A stretch of DNA of 6,304 nucleotides from assembly GCA_003647715.1 (NCBI GenBank), contig QMNJ01000090.1, forward strand, positions 1-6,304, written 5' to 3'. Shown in pieces: positions 1 through 6,294 of this stretch (positions are counted from its first letter, which is position 1; each line of letters begins with the position of its first letter). This DNA comes from Candidatus Coatesiibacteriota bacterium. GTDB taxonomy: Bacteria > RBG-13-66-14 > B26-G2. The notes under the pieces were generated by a model that was not told the origin of the DNA, did not search any database, and was given only the letters and a program-made list of their open reading frames with translations. Position numbers and translations under genes: made by a program.

Positions 1-92
1 TAGATGGGTTGAAATAGAAATGGAAATAGGTTTGCTTTAATAGAAAATTTTTTATAAATTAGTCAACCTTAAATTAATAACTCTAATCATAT
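1..92. other. AT-rich region downstream of hutI, no gene seen
   Basis: This stretch follows the hutI stop codon. It is strongly AT-rich and carries no coding frame I can support. On the minus strand there is only a weak AT-only potential pairing (AATTT with AAATT) before a short T-containing run, which is not a convincing intrinsic terminator. Bases 11-28 hold three tandem copies of the hexamer GAAATR, too short and simple to be called a functional repeat. The operon probably ends here, but the end signal is not visible, or it lies beyond the window. Confidence 0.5.
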
Positions 93-1310
93 TTAACTAA
101 AGTATCCATCACCCACCACCACTCCCCTTACATGATTGACGCCCCAGGGGTATATTAACTCCTCAAGGGTTTCTACATCATAAATGTTCACTCGTGCAGG
201 AACACCCTCTCTCCACAGGAACTCATCCGCCATACCAAGCGAGTATGCCGGCTCAATGGTCATCGCCCTTAATATCTCCTCCGGCGTCATCCCCAGATAC
301 ACCGCACATATTATCGCAACCGACTGCAGACAATAACACATAGAACTGCCAGGATTGAAATCGCTTGCTACCGCAACTCTACTGCCCTCACCCTTAAACA
401 TCCTATAATCTGCGTATTCACTCTCACCCAGAAAGAATGTCGTCCCCGGAAGTAATACGGCGACACAATCAGCATCCTTTATTGCCTCTGCATCATCTCT
501 GTCGCTCTTCGTGAGATGGTCAACGGATACAGCCCCAAGCTCACACGCCACCCTCACCCCGTCAAGGTTCTCAAATTCATTGAGGTGTGCTCTCAACTCA
601 AAGCCAAGTTCCTTTGCTCTTGTGAAAATTCTCTCCATCTCATTCACTGTGAAGGCGCCCTTATCACAGAAGACATCGCAGTATTTTGCAATGCCCTGCT
701 CCTTAACAGCAGGGAGCATCTCATCGCATATCAGGTCAACATAGCCCTCTCTGTCTTCTTTATACTCCTGCGGAATGGCATGCGCACCGAGAAATGTGGG
801 TATTATCTCAATGGGATGGTCTCTTCCCGCTTTCTCTGTCGCTGAAAGCATCTTGAGTTCGTCTTCGGTAGTTAGACCATACCCGCTCTTCGCCTCAACA
901 ACGCTTGTTCCACACCTCAGCATACCATCAAGGCGCCTCCTCGCAATCTCTACCAGTTGCTCCTCACTCGCCTCTCTGGTTGACCTCACAGTGGATAGAA
1001 TACCTCCACCTCTCTCTGCAATCTCAAGATATGATTCTCCCTCAATGCGTCTCCTGAACTCATAAGCACGCTTTCCAGCGAATACCAGGTGGGTATGACA
1101 GTCAACAAAGGAGGGCGTTACTAAACAGCCCCTTGCATCAATCTCCTTCGGATTTCCCGAAACATTGGATAGCACCTCATCTTGGCTTCCGAACGACCTT
1201 ATCAGACCGTCAACAACATACAGTGCACAGTTTTTCTCCCTTATGAGTTTCTCGCCTGAAGGCGAGAAATATACCAGTTCACCTATATTGGTTATTAGTG
1301 TATCAGGCAT
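93..1310 (-). CDS. hutI: Imidazolonepropionase (histidine degradation)
   Basis: HutI is a cytoplasmic metal-dependent amidohydrolase. It opens the ring of 4-imidazolone-5-propanoate to give N-formimino-L-glutamate, the third step of histidine breakdown. The 405-residue length is normal for the family. Family signatures appear in order: the metal-binding HxH pair (His72, His74) in a CHTHLVFAG block, the GGGI block with STVRSTR near 101-112, KSGYGL at 141-146 (substrate pocket), LGAH with His177, the HLNE block with His242 and Glu245, VDH with His265, and SDFNPGS with Asp316-317 region as the last metal ligand. The second-last block reads HLNE where many homologues have HADE or HANE; the His and Glu are kept, so activity is expected. 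The start is ATG, 15 bases after the ftcD stop. Its only SD-like element (AGGGGT) overlaps that stop at a long spacing, which suggests translational coupling to ftcD. It is the last gene of the operon. Its product is the substrate of the neighbouring FtcD. Confidence 0.97.
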   Translation of the reverse strand: MPDTLITNIGELVYFSPSGEKLIREKNCALYVVDGLIRSFGSQDEVLSNVSGNPKEIDARGCLVTPSFVDCHTHLVFAGKRAYEFRRRIEGESYLEIAERGGGILSTVRSTREASEEQLVEIARRRLDGMLRCGTSVVEAKSGYGLTTEDELKMLSATEKAGRDHPIEIIPTFLGAHAIPQEYKEDREGYVDLICDEMLPAVKEQGIAKYCDVFCDKGAFTVNEMERIFTRAKELGFELRAHLNEFENLDGVRVACELGAVSVDHLTKSDRDDAEAIKDADCVAVLLPGTTFFLGESEYADYRMFKGEGSRVAVASDFNPGSSMCYCLQSVAIICAVYLGMTPEEILRAMTIEPAYSLGMADEFLWREGVPARVNIYDVETLEELIYPWGVNHVRGVVVGDGYFS

Positions 1311-1321
1311 TTGACTATTCT

Positions 1322-1327
1322 ACCCCT
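1322..1327 (-). promoter_or_regulatory. Weak ribosome binding site of hutI
   Basis: Read on the minus strand this is AGGGGT, which starts inside the TAG stop of ftcD and lies 11 bases before the hutI ATG. It is a poor SD compared with those of the other operon genes. Efficient hutI translation may therefore depend on ribosomes finishing ftcD. The overlap is visible in the sequence; the coupling is inferred. Confidence 0.4.
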
Positions 1328-2237
1328 AATCGCCGGTCATTTTCTCTTCCAACCGCACCTCAAGTATCTGGCTATGACTGAAGTTCTCCAACCCAAGATA
1401 GAATTCCGCAACATCATAGAGTGCCTTTGCAGGTATCAGACCGACAACTTCGCAACCAATGATATTTACGCCATATCTCCTCGCTTCTGCCCTGATGAGT
1501 TCTACTACCCTGAAGACCGGTGTTTTCTCAAAGTTGGTTAAATTCATAGAAACCTGCGTTATACCTCTATCCTCCAGCGCAAAGCCCATCGCCTTAACAT
1601 ACCTTAATCCTCCACCAATGAACCTTATCGCCTTTGCAATTCTCTCGGCTATTGTTACATCACTTGTGTTCAGGTTCACATTGAAAGCAATAAGGAACGG
1701 TCTTGCTCCTATTGCTACCACACCTGCTGTCTTATGCACCTCTGTGGGTCCAAAGTCGGGCTTCCATTCCTTCTGCTTTATCTTTTCAAAGAAGCCCTCA
1801 AACTGCCCCTTTCTAATCTTAGCAAGGTTCTGCCTTTCTGGCGATGTGGCAGAGCTTTCATACAGATAGACGGGAATATTGAATGTGTCCGCCACCATCT
1901 TACCAATCTCTTTGGAAAACTCTACACAGCCCTCTTCGTCAATGTTTCTAATGGGGACGAATGGAACCACATCAACTGCGCCCATCCTTGGATGCTCACC
2001 CTTATGCTTGTTGAGGTCTATCTTCTCAACAGCACGCTCAAAGAGGTTCTTTATACCATTTCTAAGACCCTCCCTATCACCTACCAGTGTAACCACTGTT
2101 CTATTATGGTCAGGGTCAGAACTATGGTCAAGTAGAACCAGGTTTTTCACCCCGTCAAAAGCACCAATGATATAGTCAATCTTCTCCTTATCCCTACCCT
2201 CACTAAAATTTGGCACACACTCAATAATCTCCTTCAC
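1326..2237 (-). CDS. ftcD: Glutamate formimidoyltransferase, single-function form
   Basis: The enzyme transfers the formimino group of N-formimino-L-glutamate to tetrahydrofolate, giving 5-formimino-tetrahydrofolate and glutamate. This ends the glutamate branch of histidine breakdown and feeds one-carbon metabolism. The 303 residues cover the N- and C-terminal formiminotransferase subdomains only. The N-terminus (ECVPNFSEGRD) is typical. The KGEHPRMGAVDVVPFVP block contains His82, which matches the catalytic His82 of mammalian FTCD. Further conserved blocks are YLYESSA (124-130) and an RFIGGGLRYVKAMG stretch (205-218). The cyclodeaminase domain of the two-domain animal enzyme is absent, and no separate cyclodeaminase gene is in the window. 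The start is GTG, chosen because an excellent SD (GGAGG) lies 5 bases upstream and the encoded N-terminus matches the family. It sits 29 bases after yjbQ and 15 bases before hutI. Confidence 0.96.
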   Translation of the reverse strand: MKEIIECVPNFSEGRDKEKIDYIIGAFDGVKNLVLLDHSSDPDHNRTVVTLVGDREGLRNGIKNLFERAVEKIDLNKHKGEHPRMGAVDVVPFVPIRNIDEEGCVEFSKEIGKMVADTFNIPVYLYESSATSPERQNLAKIRKGQFEGFFEKIKQKEWKPDFGPTEVHKTAGVVAIGARPFLIAFNVNLNTSDVTIAERIAKAIRFIGGGLRYVKAMGFALEDRGITQVSMNLTNFEKTPVFRVVELIRAEARRYGVNIIGCEVVGLIPAKALYDVAEFYLGLENFSHSQILEVRLEEKMTGD

Positions 2238-2240
2238 AAC

Positions 2241-2249
2241 AACCTCCTT
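2241..2249 (-). promoter_or_regulatory. Strong ribosome binding site of ftcD
   Basis: On the minus strand this reads AAGGAGGTT, a near-perfect anti-SD complement with 5 bases between GGAGG and the start codon. It decides the GTG start at 2237-2235. Confidence 0.85.
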
Positions 2250-2266
2250 CTATTTATAAATATCCA

Positions 2267-2686
2267 CTACTCACCTACAACTGTTACAATCACCTTTCGG
2301 TTTCTTGCCCTGTTATCAAAATCAAGAAGAACTATCTGCTGCCAGGTTCCAGTAATAGGTGAACCACCAGAGACCGGACAGGAGAAACCTGCACCCACAA
2401 TTGATGAGCGAATGTGAGCATAACCATTGCCATCACCCCATGCACTGTCATGGTGATAGGTAATGCCTGTTGGTGCCACCCTTTCCATCGCCTCCTTAAG
2501 GTCCTTTATCAACCCCGGCTCGTATTCTACTGTGGTAATACCTGCTGTTGAATGTGCTACAAATACATTCAGAATTCCTTCCTTAACTCCCGACTTCTTT
2601 ACTATCTCATTTACCTTCCCTGAAATGTCAATAATATCTGTATGACCCTTGGTAGAAATCTCAAAATCATCCCTAAACACAACCAT
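2267..2686 (-). CDS. YjbQ/UPF0047 family protein
   Basis: This is a small cytoplasmic protein of the UPF0047/YjbQ family (139 residues, the usual length). Members are often labelled 'secondary thiamine-phosphate synthase' because some can make thiamine phosphate, but that is regarded as a side activity and the physiological role is unclear. Family signatures are all present: AHSTAGITTVEYEPG (44-58) with His45, tandem His78-His79, NGYAHIRSS with His91, and the C-terminal TGTWQQI block (112-118) followed by LDFDNRARNRKV (121-132). The conserved histidines form the presumed metal or active site, so the protein looks intact. The start is ATG with an excellent SD 7 bases upstream. It lies between lat and ftcD, 31 and 29 bases away, so it is co-transcribed with lysine and histidine breakdown genes. 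No thiamine gene is nearby, so the context does not support a thiamine role. The family assignment is firm; the function is open. Confidence 0.93.
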   Translation of the reverse strand: MVVFRDDFEISTKGHTDIIDISGKVNEIVKKSGVKEGILNVFVAHSTAGITTVEYEPGLIKDLKEAMERVAPTGITYHHDSAWGDGNGYAHIRSSIVGAGFSCPVSGGSPITGTWQQIVLLDFDNRARNRKVIVTVVGE

Positions 2687-2690
2687 CAGT

Positions 2691-2700
2691 TCACCTCCTT
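2691..2700 (-). promoter_or_regulatory. Strong ribosome binding site of the yjbQ-like gene
   Basis: On the minus strand this reads AAGGAGGTGA, a full-length match to the bacterial anti-SD. It leaves 7 bases between GGAGG and ATG and fixes the start at 2686. It is also the clearest sign that the host is a bacterium using SD-led initiation inside operons. Confidence 0.88.
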
Positions 2701-2717
2701 AAATACCGTTGGATTTA

Positions 2718-4109
2718 TTACAACAGGGTCTCCTTCATACTCCTATCAAGTATATCAAGCCCCTCATCTGCTATCTCCTTGGTTATATCAAGATGGGGTC
2801 TGAACCTGATGCTCTTCTCACCGCATTTCAGAAGTAGAAGTCCATTCTTTATAGTACAGTTAAATAACTTATCTCTCATATCTACGGTCTTCAAGTCAAA
2901 TGCAATCATAAGTCCCCTCCCCCTGATGTTATCTACATAGTCCCTATATCTCTTGCCAATATCAATCAATCTGTCTAACATGTATTCACCCATCTCTCTG
3001 GATTTCTCTATCAACTCCTCTTCATCAATGATTTTCAGGTATTGTGTTGCTCTAACCATATCGGTCAGATTCCCCCCGAATGTTGAGTTAAGACGGCTCA
3101 CACCGGGTGCAAAACCCAGTTTCTCATCAACCTTATCCGAGAATACATGGTAGTCAATCGCCTCAACCTTCTCAGAGACAATAATACCCGCCACCTGAAA
3201 TTTCTTCCCAAAGGTAATTATGTCAGGTCGAACATCCTCGCCAAAGTTCTGATATCCCCACATCTCTCCTGTCATCCCCATACCTGTCTGTATCTCATCG
3301 TATATAAGAAATATATCCTCTTCTTTTGTAATCTCCCTCAATTGCTTGAAAAATTCCCCTCTAAAATGATTGTCTCCCCCCTCACCCTGAATAGGTTCTA
3401 TTATAATTGCTGCTATCCTATCTTTTTCCTCATTAATAATCTTCTTTATATCAGAAATTGCCTCATTCTCTTCCCTTGCAACGCGCTCAACCTCCTCATC
3501 TGTAAGCGGAAAATGTATCTTCGGGTTCTTAACCCTATACCAGTTGAACTTTGGAAAGAAGGCGGTCTTCCTGATATCAGCAGAGCGCGTTATAGAAATT
3601 GTGTAGCCGGACCTACCGTGGAAACCCTCATCAAAACATATCACCTTGAGGTCGTTGGAGTGTCTTTTGTCTATTTCCTCCCAGCTCCCACTCCATATGC
3701 CCTTCTCTATATTTCTCTTGGTCTTAAAATCAAAAGCGGTCTTTAATGCATTCTCAACCGCAAGTGCACCACCGTCTATGAAGAACATATATGGCATACC
3801 ATCGGGTTGAGCATATCTTTCCATCGCCTCAACGAACTCCGCATATGAATATGTATAGAAATCTGAATTAGAAGGTTTATGGATGGCGGAGAGCAGTAGT
3901 TTCTCCTTAAATTCACTATCGTGCATCTTTGGATGATTATAGCCGACAGGGCAGGATGCAAAATAACTGAAGAAGTCAACATATCTCTTTCCAGTTATCG
4001 CATCCACAATGTATCCTCCCTCACTCCTCTCAAGGTCAACTATCAGGTCAGCGAAACCATCCATTAGAATATGCTTGTGCAAGATATTTAATACATCCCT
4101 CTTCTCCAT
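2718..4109 (-). CDS. lat: L-lysine 6-transaminase (lysine epsilon-aminotransferase)
   Basis: This is a cytoplasmic class III, PLP-dependent aminotransferase. It moves the epsilon-amino group of L-lysine to 2-oxoglutarate, giving glutamate and 2-aminoadipate 6-semialdehyde, which cyclises to 1-piperideine-6-carboxylate. The 463 residues are slightly more than actinobacterial Lat enzymes (about 450). Specific Lat blocks recognised from the Mycobacterium enzyme are: GGALAVENALKTAFD (113-127), GFHGRSGYT (162-170), EPIQGEGGD (238-246) with Glu243, YDEIQTG (270-276) with Asp271 for the PLP ring nitrogen, FGKK (300-303) with Lys302 as the likely PLP lysine, SRLNSTFGGNLTDMVRA (338-354) and IRFRP (434-438) with arginines for the dicarboxylate. 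These separate it from ornithine, GABA or acetylornithine transaminases. The ATG start is supported by AAAGGAGT 5 bases upstream. It is the first gene of the proposed operon, 63 bases after the NFACT gene. The likely role is lysine catabolism; no beta-lactam genes are present. Confidence 0.95.
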   Translation of the reverse strand: MEKRDVLNILHKHILMDGFADLIVDLERSEGGYIVDAITGKRYVDFFSYFASCPVGYNHPKMHDSEFKEKLLLSAIHKPSNSDFYTYSYAEFVEAMERYAQPDGMPYMFFIDGGALAVENALKTAFDFKTKRNIEKGIWSGSWEEIDKRHSNDLKVICFDEGFHGRSGYTISITRSADIRKTAFFPKFNWYRVKNPKIHFPLTDEEVERVAREENEAISDIKKIINEEKDRIAAIIIEPIQGEGGDNHFRGEFFKQLREITKEEDIFLIYDEIQTGMGMTGEMWGYQNFGEDVRPDIITFGKKFQVAGIIVSEKVEAIDYHVFSDKVDEKLGFAPGVSRLNSTFGGNLTDMVRATQYLKIIDEEELIEKSREMGEYMLDRLIDIGKRYRDYVDNIRGRGLMIAFDLKTVDMRDKLFNCTIKNGLLLLKCGEKSIRFRPHLDITKEIADEGLDILDRSMKETLL

Positions 4110-4114
4110 AACAT

Positions 4115-4122
4115 ACTCCTTT
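4115..4122 (-). promoter_or_regulatory. Ribosome binding site of lat
   Basis: On the minus strand this reads AAAGGAGT, 5 bases before the ATG at 4109. It is a good SD that fixes the lat start. Confidence 0.8.
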
Positions 4123-4137
4123 CAGCAATAATCATTC

Positions 4138-4166
4138 AATATATCAACTAAAAAATGCTTTTACAA
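4138..4166 (-). promoter_or_regulatory. Candidate promoter of the lat-yjbQ-ftcD-hutI operon
   Basis: On the minus strand, TTGTAA (4166-4161) and TATATT (4143-4138) are separated by 17 bases. They match the sigma-70 -35 and -10 consensus at 4 and 5 of 6 positions. The predicted start near 4131 would give a leader of about 22 bases that contains the lat SD. The elements lie wholly in the gap between the NFACT stop and lat. In AT-rich DNA such matches can occur by chance. Because no terminator is visible in the gap, read-through from the NFACT gene is also possible. Confidence 0.45.
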
Positions 4167-4172
4167 GTCAAT

Positions 4173-5840
4173 TCATACCAACTCTGCTTTCAAACCCAGT
4201 TCATCTATTGATGCTGGTTTCACCATCAGTGACTTGTTGTGCGAAAATACCACCTTACCCTCAACTTTGGTTTTCCTCACATACTTCACTCTGGTATATG
4301 TAACCTCTACCTTTGAGTCCTGCCTGCCCTTGCTGAAGTATGCCGCCAATTTAGCGGTGGTCATCATCTCCTCCCTTGTGTATTCTCTTCCCTCTCTCGT
4401 TCTTAATACTGCATGGCTTCCCCTTCTACCCTCAGCATGAAACCAGATATCATTCCCCTTTGCAACTCTGAAGGTGAGATAATCATTTGACCTTGCATCC
4501 CGACCGATAAAGACCGTAGCCCCAGAGTCAAGGGCTATTTTCAATATGTGCACGCCCGGTGTCTTCTTTCTGGGGGCACTTTCTCCCTCTCTCTTTAGAC
4601 CCACTATCTCCTCTAACTCAGAAGTGGAGAAAGACCTAATATCAGATATTGAAGGTAGGTTCTCCAATTCCATTATCAATCTATTCATCTCGGTGGGTAT
4701 CTTCTTCAACGCCTTCTCAAGTTTCTTCGCTCTATTGTAGTATTCCACCGCATTCTCATAGGGCGTCAGTTTCGGGCTCAGTTCAACCACAATCTCACTT
4801 CCATTCGCTGGATTAACGGTCTTAAATACCCTCTCTCCCTTTCTAATCTTATGCATATTTGACATTATTACATCACCCTTTAATCTCATAAGTTTATGTT
4901 CCCTTGCTTCATCAAGGTCCTTTTGAATTCTCGCAATCTGCCTTTCAATCGCTCTTCTTCTTGCTTCAACTTTATGTTGCGCTCTCTTCTCAATCGCCGC
5001 TCTGTCCAAGAACCCCTTCAAGGCAATATGATATCTAAGTAATGCCTTCATTGGTGATTGCTCAATACATTCAATCTGACTGACATTATCTGATGGTTGG
5101 AGGGGGGTAATATATGGTCTCTTTGTGACAGACCCCCTGATGACCCACAACTTACTCGCACCATTATTATATTCTCTTACATAACTGAAAAGTATATTTG
5201 AGAGAGCTTCTATCTCCCAATCGGTAAGTTCAACACCTTTTATGTAAGGGTCTTTACCGATACATTCAAGGGCAAACCTTGCGGTCTCGGGTGATATGTC
5301 TGCAACTTTTGCACTTAAGGTCCTATACACAGGTTTTTGCTCGCTCTCAGATATGAGTTTATGTATTCTATCCGCACCAAATTCAAGGATGCTGGGAAGC
5401 ACTATTCTTTGCGGTTCAACAAACTTCACTCCATACCTTATCTTCCTTGGTATAGACCACATAATCAGACCGCCCTTTGTTATCATAATATTGGATTGCT
5501 TTCCAAAGAAGCATGAAACTACATCAACATCCCCATCGGTTCTGAAGTATGCAATCCTATCCACCCTACTGCAAGTTATATCTACCAACTGAAGTCCTTC
5601 AATCTGAATATCTGCTAACTCCAAATTCTGCCATCTGCCCGAAACTCCGGGGACATCATCGCCCGAATATTGCGATATACCGTAGAATTCTGGATGAGAA
5701 GATACAACCAATGAAGGCACCTCGTCATAGAACCTTATCAGCATATTGTATTGGTCATAACACACCGACTTTATGGTCTTCCCCCCATAGGTTGTCTTTA
5801 TTTCATCTATGAGTTTACTTAATAAAAATCTGTCAAGCAC
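4173..5840 (-). CDS. NFACT-family Rqc2/RqcH homologue (FbpA-like)
   Basis: This is a bacterial member of the NFACT family (FbpA/Rqc2/RqcH, often mislabelled fibronectin-binding protein). Such proteins bind stalled 50S subunits carrying peptidyl-tRNA and, in Bacillus subtilis RqcH, recruit tRNA-Ala to add alanine tails that mark stalled products for degradation. The 555 residues have the expected order: NFACT-N (about 1-170) with the Asp94-Arg95 pair in RVDRIAYF, corresponding to the DR motif essential in RqcH; a helix-turn-helix-like region (about 170-225); a charged coiled-coil arm (about 275-390) with GDVIMSNMHKIRKG at 323-336 and a LSPKLTPYENA segment; and the C-terminal NFACT-R/DUF814 domain (about 430-545) with DYLTF, NDIWFH (463-468), GSHAVLR (474-480) and AAYFSKGR. 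The start is GTG: an in-frame stop lies five codons upstream and the N-terminus fits the family. Only a weak AGG precedes it, and the nearest promoter predicts a very short leader. Confidence 0.93.
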   Translation of the reverse strand: MLDRFLLSKLIDEIKTTYGGKTIKSVCYDQYNMLIRFYDEVPSLVVSSHPEFYGISQYSGDDVPGVSGRWQNLELADIQIEGLQLVDITCSRVDRIAYFRTDGDVDVVSCFFGKQSNIMITKGGLIMWSIPRKIRYGVKFVEPQRIVLPSILEFGADRIHKLISESEQKPVYRTLSAKVADISPETARFALECIGKDPYIKGVELTDWEIEALSNILFSYVREYNNGASKLWVIRGSVTKRPYITPLQPSDNVSQIECIEQSPMKALLRYHIALKGFLDRAAIEKRAQHKVEARRRAIERQIARIQKDLDEAREHKLMRLKGDVIMSNMHKIRKGERVFKTVNPANGSEIVVELSPKLTPYENAVEYYNRAKKLEKALKKIPTEMNRLIMELENLPSISDIRSFSTSELEEIVGLKREGESAPRKKTPGVHILKIALDSGATVFIGRDARSNDYLTFRVAKGNDIWFHAEGRRGSHAVLRTREGREYTREEMMTTAKLAAYFSKGRQDSKVEVTYTRVKYVRKTKVEGKVVFSHNKSLMVKPASIDELGLKAELV

Positions 5841-5849
5841 AATACCTAA

Positions 5850-5878
5850 ATCTTATCATCTAATATAATGGCTATCAA
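5850..5878 (-). promoter_or_regulatory. Candidate promoter of the NFACT gene
   Basis: On the minus strand, TTGATA (5878-5873) and TAAGAT (5855-5850) are 17 bases apart, matching the sigma-70 consensus at 5 and 4 of 6 positions. The predicted start near 5843 is only about 3 bases before the GTG. A second possible -10, TATATT at 5867-5862, would give a leader of about 15 bases but has no matching -35 at normal distance. Confidence 0.45.
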
Positions 5879-5911
5879 TAAGGCGACCTTTCACCAACAA
5901 TACGAGCACTA

Positions 5912-5940
5912 TTGAAAAGGTTCATCTTAGTTGGTAATAT
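5912..5940 (+). promoter_or_regulatory. Candidate leaderless promoter of the membrane-protein gene
   Basis: TTGAAA (5912-5917) and TAATAT (5935-5940) are separated by exactly 17 bases and match the sigma-70 consensus at 5 and 4 of 6 positions. Counting the last base of the -10 as -7 puts +1 at 5947, the A of the ATG. No SD precedes that ATG, which agrees with a leaderless mRNA. Confidence 0.5.
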
Positions 5941-5946
5941 TTACCT

Positions 5947-6294
5947 ATGCAGAATCTATATTGGATTGTTGCTATAGTGGGAGGTGCCTTAGCGATATGG
6001 TGGATTTGGAGAAGCATAATTAAGGAACAAACAAAACTATATCAGAGTGAATCTTTCAAGAAGAGCACCTATTATAAAACAGAGATTCAGAGAGGCACCT
6101 TGAGATTAGGAATAATATTCTTTGCCTCGTTTATGGTTGCAGGTCTGTTAATTCTATGGGGATATATCATCCTATGCAGAAAGGGAAGTCCTACTGCAAC
6201 CAATGGACTATTGATACTTGCTATATCGCTTATGGTTATGGGTTCAATAGGTCTTATAGTGCAGATTTCAAAATACTGGGGGTTAAGGAGATGA
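5947..6294 (+). CDS. Small three-helix membrane protein of unknown function
   Basis: I do not recognise a family for this 115-residue protein. It has three clear hydrophobic segments, at about 5-21, 53-77 and 87-107. A basic, polar loop of about 30 residues (22-52; many Lys and Arg) lies between the first two, and a short loop with CRKGSPTATN between the last two. By the positive-inside rule the long loop and the basic C-terminal tail (KYWGLRR) would be cytoplasmic and the N-terminus outside. I see no signal-peptidase site, lipobox or catalytic motif. The ATG is the first possible start after an in-frame TAA at 5935-5937. It has no SD, but a promoter is placed to begin transcription on it. 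It is divergent from the NFACT gene, and its stop TGA overlaps a possible next start in ATGA. The coding call rests on length, the coherent membrane pattern and the promoter, not on homology. Confidence 0.7.
   Translation: MQNLYWIVAIVGGALAIWWIWRSIIKEQTKLYQSESFKKSTYYKTEIQRGTLRLGIIFFASFMVAGLLILWGYIILCRKGSPTATNGLLILAISLMVMGSIGLIVQISKYWGLRR

Noticed and set aside
11..28. Three tandem GAAATR hexamers, considered as part of a CRISPR repeat or operator
   Set aside because: There are only 18 bases, no spacer or second repeat copy in the window, and AT-rich simple sequence gives such runs by chance.
31..92. Intrinsic terminator after hutI
   Set aside because: Only AT-only pairing of about 5 bases is possible, with no stable GC stem and no clean U-tract right after it.
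1459..2135. Overlapping plus-strand open frames of 133-136 codons opposite ftcD
   Set aside because: The minus strand carries the unmistakable formimidoyltransferase, including the His82 block. The plus-strand frames overlap one another and show no protein family.
3147..3746. A 199-codon open frame on the plus strand, opposite lat
   Set aside because: It is fully antisense to a well-conserved lysine 6-transaminase and crosses its catalytic blocks. The translation is Cys/Leu/Tyr-rich with no recognisable domain and no SD, as expected for a shadow frame.
2718..4109. lat as part of a beta-lactam biosynthesis cluster
   Set aside because: None of the neighbours are beta-lactam genes; they belong to histidine degradation and ribosome quality control.
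5893..5935. Inverted ACCAAC (5893-5898) and GTTGGT (5930-5935) in the divergent promoter region, considered as an operator
   Set aside because: The arms are only 6 bases with a 31-base gap and do not extend on either side, so chance is likely without conservation data.
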